Shown here: piece after piece, positions 14,877 to 22,897 of the stretch
Position numbering within the stretch: position 1 is the first letter of the stretch
Layout of the letters: each line of letters opens with the position of its first letter
Assembly: GCA_014730345.1 (NCBI GenBank)
Contig: WJIJ01000200.1
Location: 1-32,538 of the forward strand
Direction of reading: 5' to 3'
DNA length: 32,538 bases
Origin: Candidatus Zixiibacteriota bacterium
GTDB lineage: Bacteria > Zixibacteria > MSB-5A5 > UM-FILTER-46-8
Notes under the pieces: generated by a model
What the model saw: the letters and a program-made list of their open reading frames with translations, nothing else
Told to the model about the DNA's origin: nothing
The model's database searches: none
Made by a program: the position numbers and the translations under genes

Positions 14877-17690
14877 ATGTCATTTAGAATCAGCCTCTCA
14901 ATATTAAAATACCTGTTTTTATCTGTTTTTATAATTTTAATATACTCCCCGGGCGCTTCCGGCCAGTATTATTTCGGGCAGAACAAAGTTCAATACACCG
15001 ATTTCGATTGGCAGGTTTTATCATCAGAACATTTCGATGTTTACTTTTATCCGGAGGAGCGGAATGTTGCCGAGACCGGCGCGCGTTATGCCGAGGATGC
15101 CTACAAACAATTAAGCGCTGATTTCGCGATGGTCATAGATAAAAAAATACCGCTTATAATCTACAGCTCTCCGGCATATTTCACCCAGACCAATGTTATT
15201 CCCGGGCTGTTACCAGAAAATGTGGGCGGATTCACCGAGTTTTATAAAGAACGGGTAGTGGTTCCCTTCAACGGCTCCTATAACAATTTCAGGCGGGTTA
15301 TCAAGCATGAGTTAGTCCATGTATTTACTTTCAATAAACTTTTCTACAACGCCCATAAGCGGAAAAAATTAAGGATAGCATCTCCTCCGCTCTGGTTTAC
15401 CGAGGGAATTGCGGAGTTTTTATCCGAAAAGCGGGACGCGCCGGAAATAGATATGATTGTCGGCGATTATTACCTCAACGGCCGTCCGATTTCTCTTTAT
15501 GATATGTATTACATGGGGGGAGCATACCCTATTTATAAACTGGGGCAGGCGTTCTGCCAGTTCGTTGACAGCACTTATGGTTCCGGAAAGGTAATGCTTC
15601 TCTTTGAAAACTGGCATAAAGGTGAGGATTTCGAGGAAATACTTACCCTGACCCTTGGAGAATCCTTCGACGAGATTAACAAAAAATGGATGTATTCCCA
15701 GAAGAAGAAATATTATCCGATGTTGTCCGAAGGGGACCTCCCTGATTTCGTTGCCGATAAACTTACCCGCAAGGGGTTTAATGTTAAACCACAATTCTAT
15801 CGCGATGCCGACAGCGTCAATTGGATTATTTTCAAAGCCAACCGAATGGGTTATTCGGGAATCTATGGTTTACGGCTGGATAACCGGCGGCTGGTGTCTT
15901 TTGTAAAGGGGGAAAGATCTGCCAATTACGAATCCCTGCACCTTTTAGAAAGCTCGCTGGCGGTTTCCGATAATGGATTGATGGCCTTTATTTCGAAGAA
16001 AAATGAATCTGACCAGGTAAATATTTATAATCTCGAAACGCGGCGTATCGTCGATCGTTTCGAGTTCGATGATTTGGTCAGGATATCGTCACCCGATTGG
16101 AGTCCCGATGGCAAAAAGCTTGTCTTTTCGGGAATCACGAAGAGGGGGCATTCGGATATTTATATTTGTGAACATACCGGGGAGGATCTGCAAAGATTAA
16201 CAGATGATGTTTACAGGGATTCATCGCCGAAATTTTCTCCCGACGGTACCCGCATTGTCTTTTCTTCCGACCGTGGAATATGGGGTCATGATGGCCGGCC
16301 GGGATTGTATCTCTTTGATTTGAAACATGGTAGCATTAGAACGCTCATAGATAATGACAATGGATATTACTCTCCCGATTGGTCATCCGGCGGGGATTCG
16401 GTTATCTTTACCAGCGCCGCTGGAGGGGCGACAAATATCTATATTTTATCCGGGATAAAAAACGGCCACATGAAGTTCGCCAGGATAACTGACCTGCCGA
16501 CCGGCGCTTTTGACCCGGCATTCGCTTTCGGGGATAGCTCCATAGTATTCTCTTCATTTTCATCAGGGACATTCGATCTATATAATCTTGGCGCGTCTGC
16601 CGCGGAAGATTCAACCGCCGGCGATTCCCTGGAAATTGAACCGTATTTTTCCTCGTGGGAACCGCCCAAATTGAATGGTGAATTGAAGAAGGGAGTGCTT
16701 TCATACAAAACCAAGTATTCATTGGATATCGCCCAATCGGTGGTTGCCTACGACGCCCTTGTAGGCCCGGTGGGAGGGCTTCAACTTGCCTTTACCGATA
16801 TGCTCGGTAATCACCAGTATTATTGCGTGGTCTCCAACTCAGCCAATAGTTCGCGTGATTTCGCCAAGCGGTTTAACATCGCGGTTACATATTTCAACCG
16901 CGAGAAACGGATCAATTGGGGCATTGGCGGCTACCGTTTCAAGTATGACCTGTACAACGAATTCGATGGTGATTACACTGAACAACAATTCGGCGTAGTT
17001 GGCTTGATGTCATACCCATTCGGCAGGTTCAGGAGAATGGAGCTGACCACTTACCTGCGTCAATACGAAAAGGAGTACATACTCTTCGATGAACGGATCA
17101 AGGGCTTGCTGTTCACCCCGTATCTTTCATATATCAAGGATACCAGCATCTGGGAGCAAACCGGACCGATTGAAGGAATGCGGCTTAACCTCACAGTCGG
17201 GGTATCCTATAACGTAAAAACAGGCGAGCAATTCAGCAGGCTATTCCTCGGCGATATCAGGAAATACTTTCGCATTTCCAATTACAGTTGTTTCGCTACG
17301 CGGCTTTTCTACATTACTTCGGGCGGCAAGGATCCCCAGCGGTATTTCCTCGGTGGAAGCTGGTCGCTTAGGGGATATGGTTTCCGTTCATTCTATGGCA
17401 GGAACATCTTTTTGTCTTCTTCAGAAATACGCTTCCCCTTAATCGATGCTATTTTCATCGGCCTGCCGGTAGGTAATTTCGATTTCCGTGCTATCAGGGG
17501 CGCCCTGTTTTTCGATGCCGGGGATGCCTGGGATGATGATTTTGACCGGCTTAAGGGCAGTTTTGGATTGGGCGCGAGGGTTAACCTGGGCGCCTTTGTA
17601 GTCCTCCGGTTTGATTTCGCCCATCGCACCGATTTTAAAACTGTATCCAAGAAAACCTACTTCGACTTCTTCTTCGGGTGGAATTTCTAA
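14877..17690 (+). CDS. Outer-membrane fusion: zincin domain, TolB-like propeller, Omp85-type barrel
   Basis: A 937-residue envelope protein with three recognisable parts after a signal peptide (hydrophobic 10-23, cleavage near SGQYYFG). Residues 40-270 form a gluzincin-like peptidase domain of the peptidase-MA type, with HELVH at 144-148 and WFTEGIAEFLSE (Glu176) as the likely third zinc ligand. Residues about 280-610 are WD40/TolB-like blades, seen as SPDWSPDGKKLVF near 404, SPKFSPDGTRIVFSSDR near 450, SPDWSSGGDSVIF near 497 and a fourth near 545. Residues about 620-937 are an outer-membrane barrel with the Omp85 loop-6 signature LGGSWSLRGYGF near 825-836 and a C-terminal aromatic end (GWNF). 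No POTRA domains are seen; the zincin and propeller take their place. The role is unknown; envelope protein processing or assembly is an inference. The stop shares one base with the next start. Confidence 0.82.
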   Translation: MSFRISLSILKYLFLSVFIILIYSPGASGQYYFGQNKVQYTDFDWQVLSSEHFDVYFYPEERNVAETGARYAEDAYKQLSADFAMVIDKKIPLIIYSSPAYFTQTNVIPGLLPENVGGFTEFYKERVVVPFNGSYNNFRRVIKHELVHVFTFNKLFYNAHKRKKLRIASPPLWFTEGIAEFLSEKRDAPEIDMIVGDYYLNGRPISLYDMYYMGGAYPIYKLGQAFCQFVDSTYGSGKVMLLFENWHKGEDFEEILTLTLGESFDEINKKWMYSQKKKYYPMLSEGDLPDFVADKLTRKGFNVKPQFYRDADSVNWIIFKANRMGYSGIYGLRLDNRRLVSFVKGERSANYESLHLLESSLAVSDNGLMAFISKKNESDQVNIYNLETRRIVDRFEFDDLVRISSPDWSPDGKKLVFSGITKRGHSDIYICEHTGEDLQRLTDDVYRDSSPKFSPDGTRIVFSSDRGIWGHDGRPGLYLFDLKHGSIRTLIDNDNGYYSPDWSSGGDSVIFTSAAGGATNIYILSGIKNGHMKFARITDLPTGAFDPAFAFGDSSIVFSSFSSGTFDLYNLGASAAEDSTAGDSLEIEPYFSSWEPPKLNGELKKGVLSYKTKYSLDIAQSVVAYDALVGPVGGLQLAFTDMLGNHQYYCVVSNSANSSRDFAKRFNIAVTYFNREKRINWGIGGYRFKYDLYNEFDGDYTEQQFGVVGLMSYPFGRFRRMELTTYLRQYEKEYILFDERIKGLLFTPYLSYIKDTSIWEQTGPIEGMRLNLTVGVSYNVKTGEQFSRLFLGDIRKYFRISNYSCFATRLFYITSGGKDPQRYFLGGSWSLRGYGFRSFYGRNIFLSSSEIRFPLIDAIFIGLPVGNFDFRAIRGALFFDAGDAWDDDFDRLKGSFGLGARVNLGAFVVLRFDFAHRTDFKTVSKKTYFDFFFGWNF

Positions 17691-18829
17691 TGCGCGGATT
17701 AAGGTTTTTTATCTATTTTTTATTGTCCGCCGTAATTTTGTTTGCTGGTTGCTCAAAGACGATTAAATACCGGGTTCAAGGGGAAGCCGATCTAACATCT
17801 GATGAAGGCTGGCGTTATCTTCGTTACGATGAAAATAATACCGGATTCGTTGACCGCCATGTGCGTATACCGCTCGAAAAAGAGTGGGAATATAAAACCA
17901 GCGCGGAGGTTAATGCGCAGATACTCGGGCACAGGGATTTTATCCTGGCGGGGGACTTAAGTGGAAAACTCTACATGATAGGCGCTCAATCAGGTAAAAA
18001 ACTCGGCAAGATGAAATTTAAGGGGGGATTCGCCGCCGCCCCTTACCTGGGAGATCCCATTTTATACTTCGCGACCGATATCAAGGGCAGTAAAACAGGC
18101 GCTTTGAATTATCGCAGGGGAAAACTTATGTGGGAAGCTCCCGGCAGGGATTTCATCGGCCAGGTATCTCTGGGCTGGGGGATCCTTTATACAGGCGAAA
18201 TAGATGGCCGGCTTACCGCATGGCGCGCGGTTGACGGCGCCGAAGTCTGGAAGAAAGATTTAGAAGGCGCGGTTGCCAGTGGTTGTTTTCTGCAGGATAC
18301 CATTATTTACGCGGCTACCGAAGGCGGTTTTCTATATGCTTTTGATTATCGCACAGGAAAGGAACTTTTCCGCGGGGACTATGGAGCCACATTCCAGGGC
18401 CATATAACCAGCGATGGCAGATCACTTTATTTATGCTCCTATGACAGCACTGTATTTAAAATCGATTCCCAAAATGGCGAAGTCCAGCGGAAATTTATTG
18501 CCGAAGGTTCCATCCGTTGCGGCGTTGCTCTCGCCGGAGATACGCTGTATGTTTGCTCAACGAGCGGCAACCTTTACGCTTTGGACCGCAATACATTACG
18601 GCAATATTTCCGGCTCGATACCGGTTCGCCTGTCATGGTCCCGCCCCTGATAACCAGCGACAAAGTATTCGTCGCTTCCCTGAATGGAATTTTGTATGTT
18701 ATTGACAGGTTTTCCGGTGAGAATATTTATGAATATGATGCCGAGAGCCCTATTGTCTCAGCGCCCTTGCTATTCAACGGTTTAGTAATTTTCAGTTGTG
18801 AAAACCGCCGCGTTTACGCTATCAGATAA
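17690..18829 (+). CDS. PQQ-type beta-propeller lipoprotein (BamB-like)
   Basis: A 379-residue lipoprotein: signal span (residues 4-20), lipobox LFAGC with Cys21. The mature protein is a run of seven or eight blades of the PQQ/BamB type, recognised by repeats such as GKLYMIGAQSGKKLGKMKF, GRLTAWRAVDGAEVWKKDL, GFLYAFDYRTGKELFRGDY, STVFKIDSQNGEVQRKF, GNLYALDRNTL and GILYVIDRFSGENIYEY. The N-terminal WRYLRYDENNTGFV resembles the lead-in seen in such proteins. True PQQ-binding catalytic residues are not evident, so a binding or scaffold role is likely. The start is the ATG at 17690, one base into the previous stop, with GGGTGGA as SD; a GTG at 17678 is in frame but less likely. Tight coupling to an Omp85-type barrel recalls BamA-BamB. 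Confidence 0.83.
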   Translation: MRGLRFFIYFLLSAVILFAGCSKTIKYRVQGEADLTSDEGWRYLRYDENNTGFVDRHVRIPLEKEWEYKTSAEVNAQILGHRDFILAGDLSGKLYMIGAQSGKKLGKMKFKGGFAAAPYLGDPILYFATDIKGSKTGALNYRRGKLMWEAPGRDFIGQVSLGWGILYTGEIDGRLTAWRAVDGAEVWKKDLEGAVASGCFLQDTIIYAATEGGFLYAFDYRTGKELFRGDYGATFQGHITSDGRSLYLCSYDSTVFKIDSQNGEVQRKFIAEGSIRCGVALAGDTLYVCSTSGNLYALDRNTLRQYFRLDTGSPVMVPPLITSDKVFVASLNGILYVIDRFSGENIYEYDAESPIVSAPLLFNGLVIFSCENRRVYAIR

Positions 18830-18858
18830 TTGATACACCATCTAAAGTTTGGCATAAG
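18830..18858 (+). promoter_or_regulatory. Candidate promoter for the HEAT-repeat gene
   Basis: TTGATA (18830-18835) is 17 bases before CATAAG (18853-18858). A second option, TTGGCA (18849-18854) with TAAACA (18872-18877), also has 17-base spacing. Either gives a leader of about 55-75 bases. Pattern match only; nothing else notable was seen in this 110-base gap. Confidence 0.35.
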
Positions 18859-18930
18859 TGTGCCGTTATTGTAAACAGGGTATTAAAGAAGTACGTATTC
18901 TATACGCAGTTCAATGCATAAATAATATTC

Positions 18931-18934
18931 GGAG
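18931..18934 (+). promoter_or_regulatory. Shine-Dalgarno of the HEAT-repeat gene
   Basis: GGAG lies two bases before the ATG at 18937 and five before the ATG at 18940. The spacing favours the second ATG (MNRDITRTD). Confidence 0.55.
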
Positions 18935-18939
18935 AAATG

Positions 18940-21069
18940 ATGAACCGCGATATTACTCGTACCGATCTGAATTTTAATTTCCTGACGCATATCAGCGGAT
19001 TGGTTAGAGATATACATGCGTCAATTATGAAGACGCAGATATACCCGCCAGGCCATCGGATGGTTGGTAAGTTCATGGAAAAGCCTCTTGCCGAGTTGGA
19101 AAAAATCTTCAAAATTAAACAAAAGTTAACTATTGAATTGCAGAGCAACAGTATATCTTCGGAAGGTCTGCTACTGCCTGCTAATAAGTACACCAATGAA
19201 TTCGGGCAGGCAATGATTCGCAACCGTATCAATAATATCGTATTCGATTCCGATGTTTGGAAAGAAGATTTCCATCTTACTTTTGTTTACTTCTATGGAA
19301 ATAAAGCGATTGCGGGGGATTTCAAAGCCATGCTCGAACAAGCGGATATTGAATCAATTAAAATAAACGTGGCGAACCCCCTGAGACTTTTTCCATTTGA
19401 GCAAAGCGGGTATTTTGAGAATGACCCTCGACTTATAGCGCGCAATCAAATTGCTGAAATCCTGAGGAAGGAACCATGTATTGCCGTTGCCGCTAAAATA
19501 GGCTGGCCTCTTGAAGACGACGAGGTGATAACCCATTATGGCTTTGACCTCCGTAGAAAAGCATTGGCTATCGTTGGAGAGGATTTACTTAAAGAAATGC
19601 AACTCGATAAGATTCTGGAAAGCTTCCGGAAATTCGCTTCGGAGAGAAAAGATATTCTTGCCCAACCCCCCGAAGAAATTATCATAGGCATGAAGAAATT
19701 TTTTGATTTTATCGGGACTGTTCATGGCAGGTCATCATCCGCCCTGGAGTTTCGCAATGCTTTCAGAGATTGCGGATTCAGCGATGAAAACATCGGTAAC
19801 TTTTTCGATAACCTTTCCGCTGTGCGCTTACAGGCCAGCGATAATGCTGGAACGATGAGCAAAATGCTTGAAACCGGCAATATTGATACAAACTACGAAG
19901 AGGAGTTTAACGAGACTATTGACAAACTTGTGGGCGGAAACCTGTGGGATGGTGTTGAGGAGTTAGCGAATTCATTGTTCAACAACCTGAACTCCCATGA
20001 TAATGATATTGTCGAAAAATCGCTTTTATTATCAAAGGAGCTTATCAACCGGGTTTTAAAGAATTCCTTTAACGAGATTTATGTTAAATTCTTAAAAACC
20101 TTCGAAGAGTGGGGTAAAAGGTTATCGCATTCGGAGCCTATGGCCAGGTTAAACGCATTTACGGTTAAACAACTTTTAGAAAATAAGAAATACCAGGATG
20201 CCCTGCCGCTGGCTTCTCTTTTCGGTGAGATGGGCTTCGAACGGAAAATTTCCGATGCCATTAAGAGCACAATAATCGATAGCCGGCTATCTCAACAGGT
20301 GGCGGAGGATTTCATAAAACCCAATAAAAGCAACAGGAAATTTCTGTTTGAACTTGGGCTGGATTTGGGAAGTCCTGCTCTGGTTGAAAAGCTATTGCCA
20401 TATATTGCTGATAATGACAAAGATCTGCGGTCAAGCATATTGAGGATTATTACCGCATCCGGAGAGAACGCGTTTCCGGTCATTGAGAAGTTTATACAGG
20501 ATACAATAGGTTTTGTGCGTGAAAATGACGGAAAAACCCTGCAAAACCAGGAATGGTTTACTCTAAGAAATATTATAACCGTTATCAAGAACATCGGTTC
20601 GGAGCAGGGAATACCATTGTTAGAGAAAATGAAGGATGATCCGGATAACCGGATTCGCATGGAGATTATCAGGTCTCTCGAAAACATTAAAGCCGAAAAA
20701 TCCCTGGATCTATTAACAGAATTTGCAAATGATAAAGACGAACATATCCGCGATACGGCAATAATTACTATCGGCCTTATGGGCCTTAAAGAATCATTCG
20801 AAATCCTTCGTGGAATATTAGAGAAAAATCCTCATCTTCACCAGCAAGCATTGACCGCTATGGGCTATCTGAAAAGGCCCGAAAGCGAAGAGTACCTGAT
20901 ACTTCTCTATAAGGAACCTGAGTTATTGAAAAACTTCGGATATTCTAAAGAGGAAATCGAAAGCGTCGGATCCGCGGCGGAGACGGTACTGAAGAAGACT
21001 GCCAATAAGGAATTCAAGAAGCTTAATAAGAATACCCGCAAAAGGTCCCTGCCTTTCTTTAAAAAATAG
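18940..21069 (+). CDS. HEAT-repeat protein with a conserved uncharacterised N-terminal domain
   Basis: A soluble protein of 709 residues with no signal peptide or membrane span. Residues 1-145 carry a pattern I recall from the N-terminus of HD-GYP and HEAT proteins of diderm bacteria: a helix ending in TQIYPPGHRMV, then LTIELQSNSISSEGLLL, then NRINNIVFDSDVWKEDFHLTFVYF. The middle (150-470) is helical with no recognised catalytic motif. The C-terminal third (about 475-665) holds HEAT-type helical pairs, clearest at DDPDNRIRMEIIRSLENIKAEKSLDLL and DKDEHIRDTAIITIGLMGLKESFEIL. The tail is strongly basic (NKNTRKRSLPFFKK). A protein-binding scaffold is the most that can be inferred. The gene appears to have its own promoter and no operon partner upstream. 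Confidence 0.75.
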   Translation: MNRDITRTDLNFNFLTHISGLVRDIHASIMKTQIYPPGHRMVGKFMEKPLAELEKIFKIKQKLTIELQSNSISSEGLLLPANKYTNEFGQAMIRNRINNIVFDSDVWKEDFHLTFVYFYGNKAIAGDFKAMLEQADIESIKINVANPLRLFPFEQSGYFENDPRLIARNQIAEILRKEPCIAVAAKIGWPLEDDEVITHYGFDLRRKALAIVGEDLLKEMQLDKILESFRKFASERKDILAQPPEEIIIGMKKFFDFIGTVHGRSSSALEFRNAFRDCGFSDENIGNFFDNLSAVRLQASDNAGTMSKMLETGNIDTNYEEEFNETIDKLVGGNLWDGVEELANSLFNNLNSHDNDIVEKSLLLSKELINRVLKNSFNEIYVKFLKTFEEWGKRLSHSEPMARLNAFTVKQLLENKKYQDALPLASLFGEMGFERKISDAIKSTIIDSRLSQQVAEDFIKPNKSNRKFLFELGLDLGSPALVEKLLPYIADNDKDLRSSILRIITASGENAFPVIEKFIQDTIGFVRENDGKTLQNQEWFTLRNIITVIKNIGSEQGIPLLEKMKDDPDNRIRMEIIRSLENIKAEKSLDLLTEFANDKDEHIRDTAIITIGLMGLKESFEILRGILEKNPHLHQQALTAMGYLKRPESEEYLILLYKEPELLKNFGYSKEEIESVGSAAETVLKKTANKEFKKLNKNTRKRSLPFFKK

Positions 21070-21117
21070 TCAATCCAATTCCTTATCAACCACCCCCTGC
21101 CTTTGCGGTTATTTTGA

Positions 21118-21146
21118 TTGACATCCATTTTAATCGATGTTAAAAT
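21118..21146 (+). promoter_or_regulatory. Near-consensus sigma70 promoter for the endonuclease III gene
   Basis: A perfect TTGACA (21118-21123), a 17-base spacer and TAAAAT (21141-21146, five of six) make the best promoter in the window. Transcription should begin near 21153, which is past the in-frame TTG at 21118 and the ATG at 21145. It therefore argues for translation from the ATG at 21172 on transcripts made from this promoter. Confidence 0.75.
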
Positions 21147-21171
21147 GAAAACTTATATCATTAGCAAAACC

Positions 21172-21825
21172 ATGACCCACTTAATCAATAAAATCGATAA
21201 GTTACTCGCCGAAAACTATGGCGATAAACAACTTATAAAACACCGCGACCCGGTCGGGGAATTGGTGAACACAATTCTCTCCCAAAACACCTCGGATGTC
21301 AATCGCGATAAAGCCTTTAACCGGCTTAAGGAACGTTTTCCGGAATGGGAGCAGGTAGCCGAAGCGCATACCAACTCGATCAAAGCGATGATTAAGCCCG
21401 GAGGGCTTTCGGCGGTGAAAGCCCCGAGGATAAAGAAGATATTAAATGAAATCAGGAACGGCAATGGAAGGATAGACCTTTCAAACCTGTATGAAATGAA
21501 ACCCGATGAAGGATTAAAATATTTAACCTCGTTTAACGGCGTTGGATTTAAAACGGCCGCCTGTGTTTTGCTATTCGCCTGTGGAAAAGAGGTATTCCCG
21601 GTCGATACTCATATATATAGAACATCTAAGAGAATTGGCTTAGTAGATGATAAGGCGGACCGGGAGAAAGCATTTGAAACGATGAACTCGCTCGTACCCG
21701 GTGGGATAGCCTATAGATTACACTTGAATATGATTCAGCTTGGAAGGAAGATATGCCGCCCTAAACGCCCGTTGTGCGGGGAATGTCCGTTGAATAAAAT
21801 GTGTAAATCGGCTTTTAAGATATAG
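21172..21825 (+). CDS. nth: Endonuclease III-family DNA glycosylase
   Basis: Base-excision repair glycosylase/AP lyase acting on oxidised pyrimidines. The 218-residue product shows DPVGELVNTILSQNTSDVNRDKA, the helix-hairpin-helix FNGVGFKTAACVLLFACG with the catalytic-type Lys, the following VDTHIYRTSKRIGLV with the catalytic Asp, and a C-terminal iron-sulphur motif of exact Nth spacing, C-x6-C-x2-C-x5-C (CRPKRPLCGECPLNKMC). The usual LPGVG hairpin reads FNGVG and SxQTTD reads SQNTSD, so it belongs to a side branch of the family and substrate preference may differ. The start is uncertain: ATG 21172 fits the promoter, ATG 21145 would add nine residues, and neither has a clear SD. corA follows after 12 bases. 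Confidence 0.87.
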   Translation: MTHLINKIDKLLAENYGDKQLIKHRDPVGELVNTILSQNTSDVNRDKAFNRLKERFPEWEQVAEAHTNSIKAMIKPGGLSAVKAPRIKKILNEIRNGNGRIDLSNLYEMKPDEGLKYLTSFNGVGFKTAACVLLFACGKEVFPVDTHIYRTSKRIGLVDDKADREKAFETMNSLVPGGIAYRLHLNMIQLGRKICRPKRPLCGECPLNKMCKSAFKI

Positions 21826-21837
21826 TAGATAATTAAT

Positions 21838-22806
21838 ATGGTCAGGTCAGTATATTATCATCCCGAAAAAGGGACCAAAATACTTGAAGGGGTCGCGGAT
21901 TTCACTCCGCTTATAGAAGAAACCGGTTCTCTGCTGTGGGTTGATATGCTTAATCCCACAGATGAAGAGGCATACTGCCTGACTCATGATTTCCAGTTTC
22001 ACCCGCTGGCTGTTGAAGACGTGGTTACCCGCCAGCATTCTCCCAAGGTTGATGAGTTCTCCGACCATTTGTTTATCGTCTTTCATACGGCGTTTTACAA
22101 TCCCGGGGAAGAAGGGCTTGGTTCGGATGAGATCTATGTGTTCTTCAGCGATAAATACGTGGTTACGGCCCGTTATAAGGATTTTAAATCGTTGGAAAAC
22201 CTTTTTACCCGCGCCACCAAGGATGAGCGTATTTTAAAAAGAGGGGCCGATTTTCTTTTGCATAATATTCTCGATTATCTCGTGGATGACTATAATAACG
22301 CGTTAAAGCTTTTCGACCATAATATTCAGGAACTGGAGGAAGAGGTTTTTCATGACCCCGGCAAAGAGATGCTCCGCAGGATTTACGAGTTAAAAGAAGA
22401 TATAATCCATCTGAAACAAATCGTTTCGCCGCAGAGGGATATATTACGCAGTTTTACCGGCGCCCGTTACTCACTGATAGGTCCTGATACTTATATATAT
22501 TTCAGGGATGTCTATGACCATTTAACCGAGGTTGATTACCGGGCCAATAGTTACCGGGACCTGCTGGCGTCGGTACTTGAGGCCTATTTTTCTTCCGTTT
22601 CCCAAAAAACCAATGAAATCATGCGTATCCTCACCGTTTTTGCCAGCATATTTATTCCCCTGACTTTTATAACCAGTCTTTATGGAATGAACTTCGCGTT
22701 TATGCCGGAGCTCCAGTGGAAATGGGGTTATTTCGCGGTTATAGGTTTATGCGTAGCGGTGACGGCTCTTTTATTTATTTATTTTAAAAGAAAGAAATGG
22801 TTATAA
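21838..22806 (+). CDS. corA: CorA-family Mg2+/Co2+ transporter
   Basis: Pentameric inner-membrane divalent-cation channel. The 322-residue protein has a large cytoplasmic N-terminal funnel domain with long charged helices (HNIQELEEEVFHDPGKEMLRRIYELKEDIIHLK) and two C-terminal transmembrane spans. The selectivity signature YGMNF is near 282-286, following FIPLTFITSL, and the C-terminus ends in a Lys/Arg cluster (YFKRKKWL) that faces the cytoplasm. Length and layout match CorA. It lies 12 bases after the endonuclease gene with no strong SD, so it is likely read from the same strong promoter. A functional link between DNA repair and magnesium uptake is not obvious. Confidence 0.95.
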   Translation: MVRSVYYHPEKGTKILEGVADFTPLIEETGSLLWVDMLNPTDEEAYCLTHDFQFHPLAVEDVVTRQHSPKVDEFSDHLFIVFHTAFYNPGEEGLGSDEIYVFFSDKYVVTARYKDFKSLENLFTRATKDERILKRGADFLLHNILDYLVDDYNNALKLFDHNIQELEEEVFHDPGKEMLRRIYELKEDIIHLKQIVSPQRDILRSFTGARYSLIGPDTYIYFRDVYDHLTEVDYRANSYRDLLASVLEAYFSSVSQKTNEIMRILTVFASIFIPLTFITSLYGMNFAFMPELQWKWGYFAVIGLCVAVTALLFIYFKRKKWL

Positions 22807-22813
22807 AATATTT

Positions 22814-22839
22814 TCGAAACTTCTTGCTATTAGTTTCGA
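22814..22839. other. 8-bp inverted repeat between corA and the efflux operon
   Basis: TCGAAACT (22814-22821) and AGTTTCGA (22832-22839) form a perfect dyad with a 10-base centre, starting eight bases after the corA stop. There is no following U-run, so it suits an operator for the efflux operon better than a terminator. A possible -35 TTGCTA (22824) lies inside it. No regulator gene is adjacent. Confidence 0.4.
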
Positions 22840-22897
22840 TATATATTAATAATGTCGGATTTTGGTAAACGCGGTTTGAAGAGTAGAGTTTGACATA

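Noticed and set aside
22889..22895. TTGACA-like hexamer just before tolC
   Set aside because: No -10 element lies 16-18 bases downstream and the position would put transcription start inside the signal peptide code.
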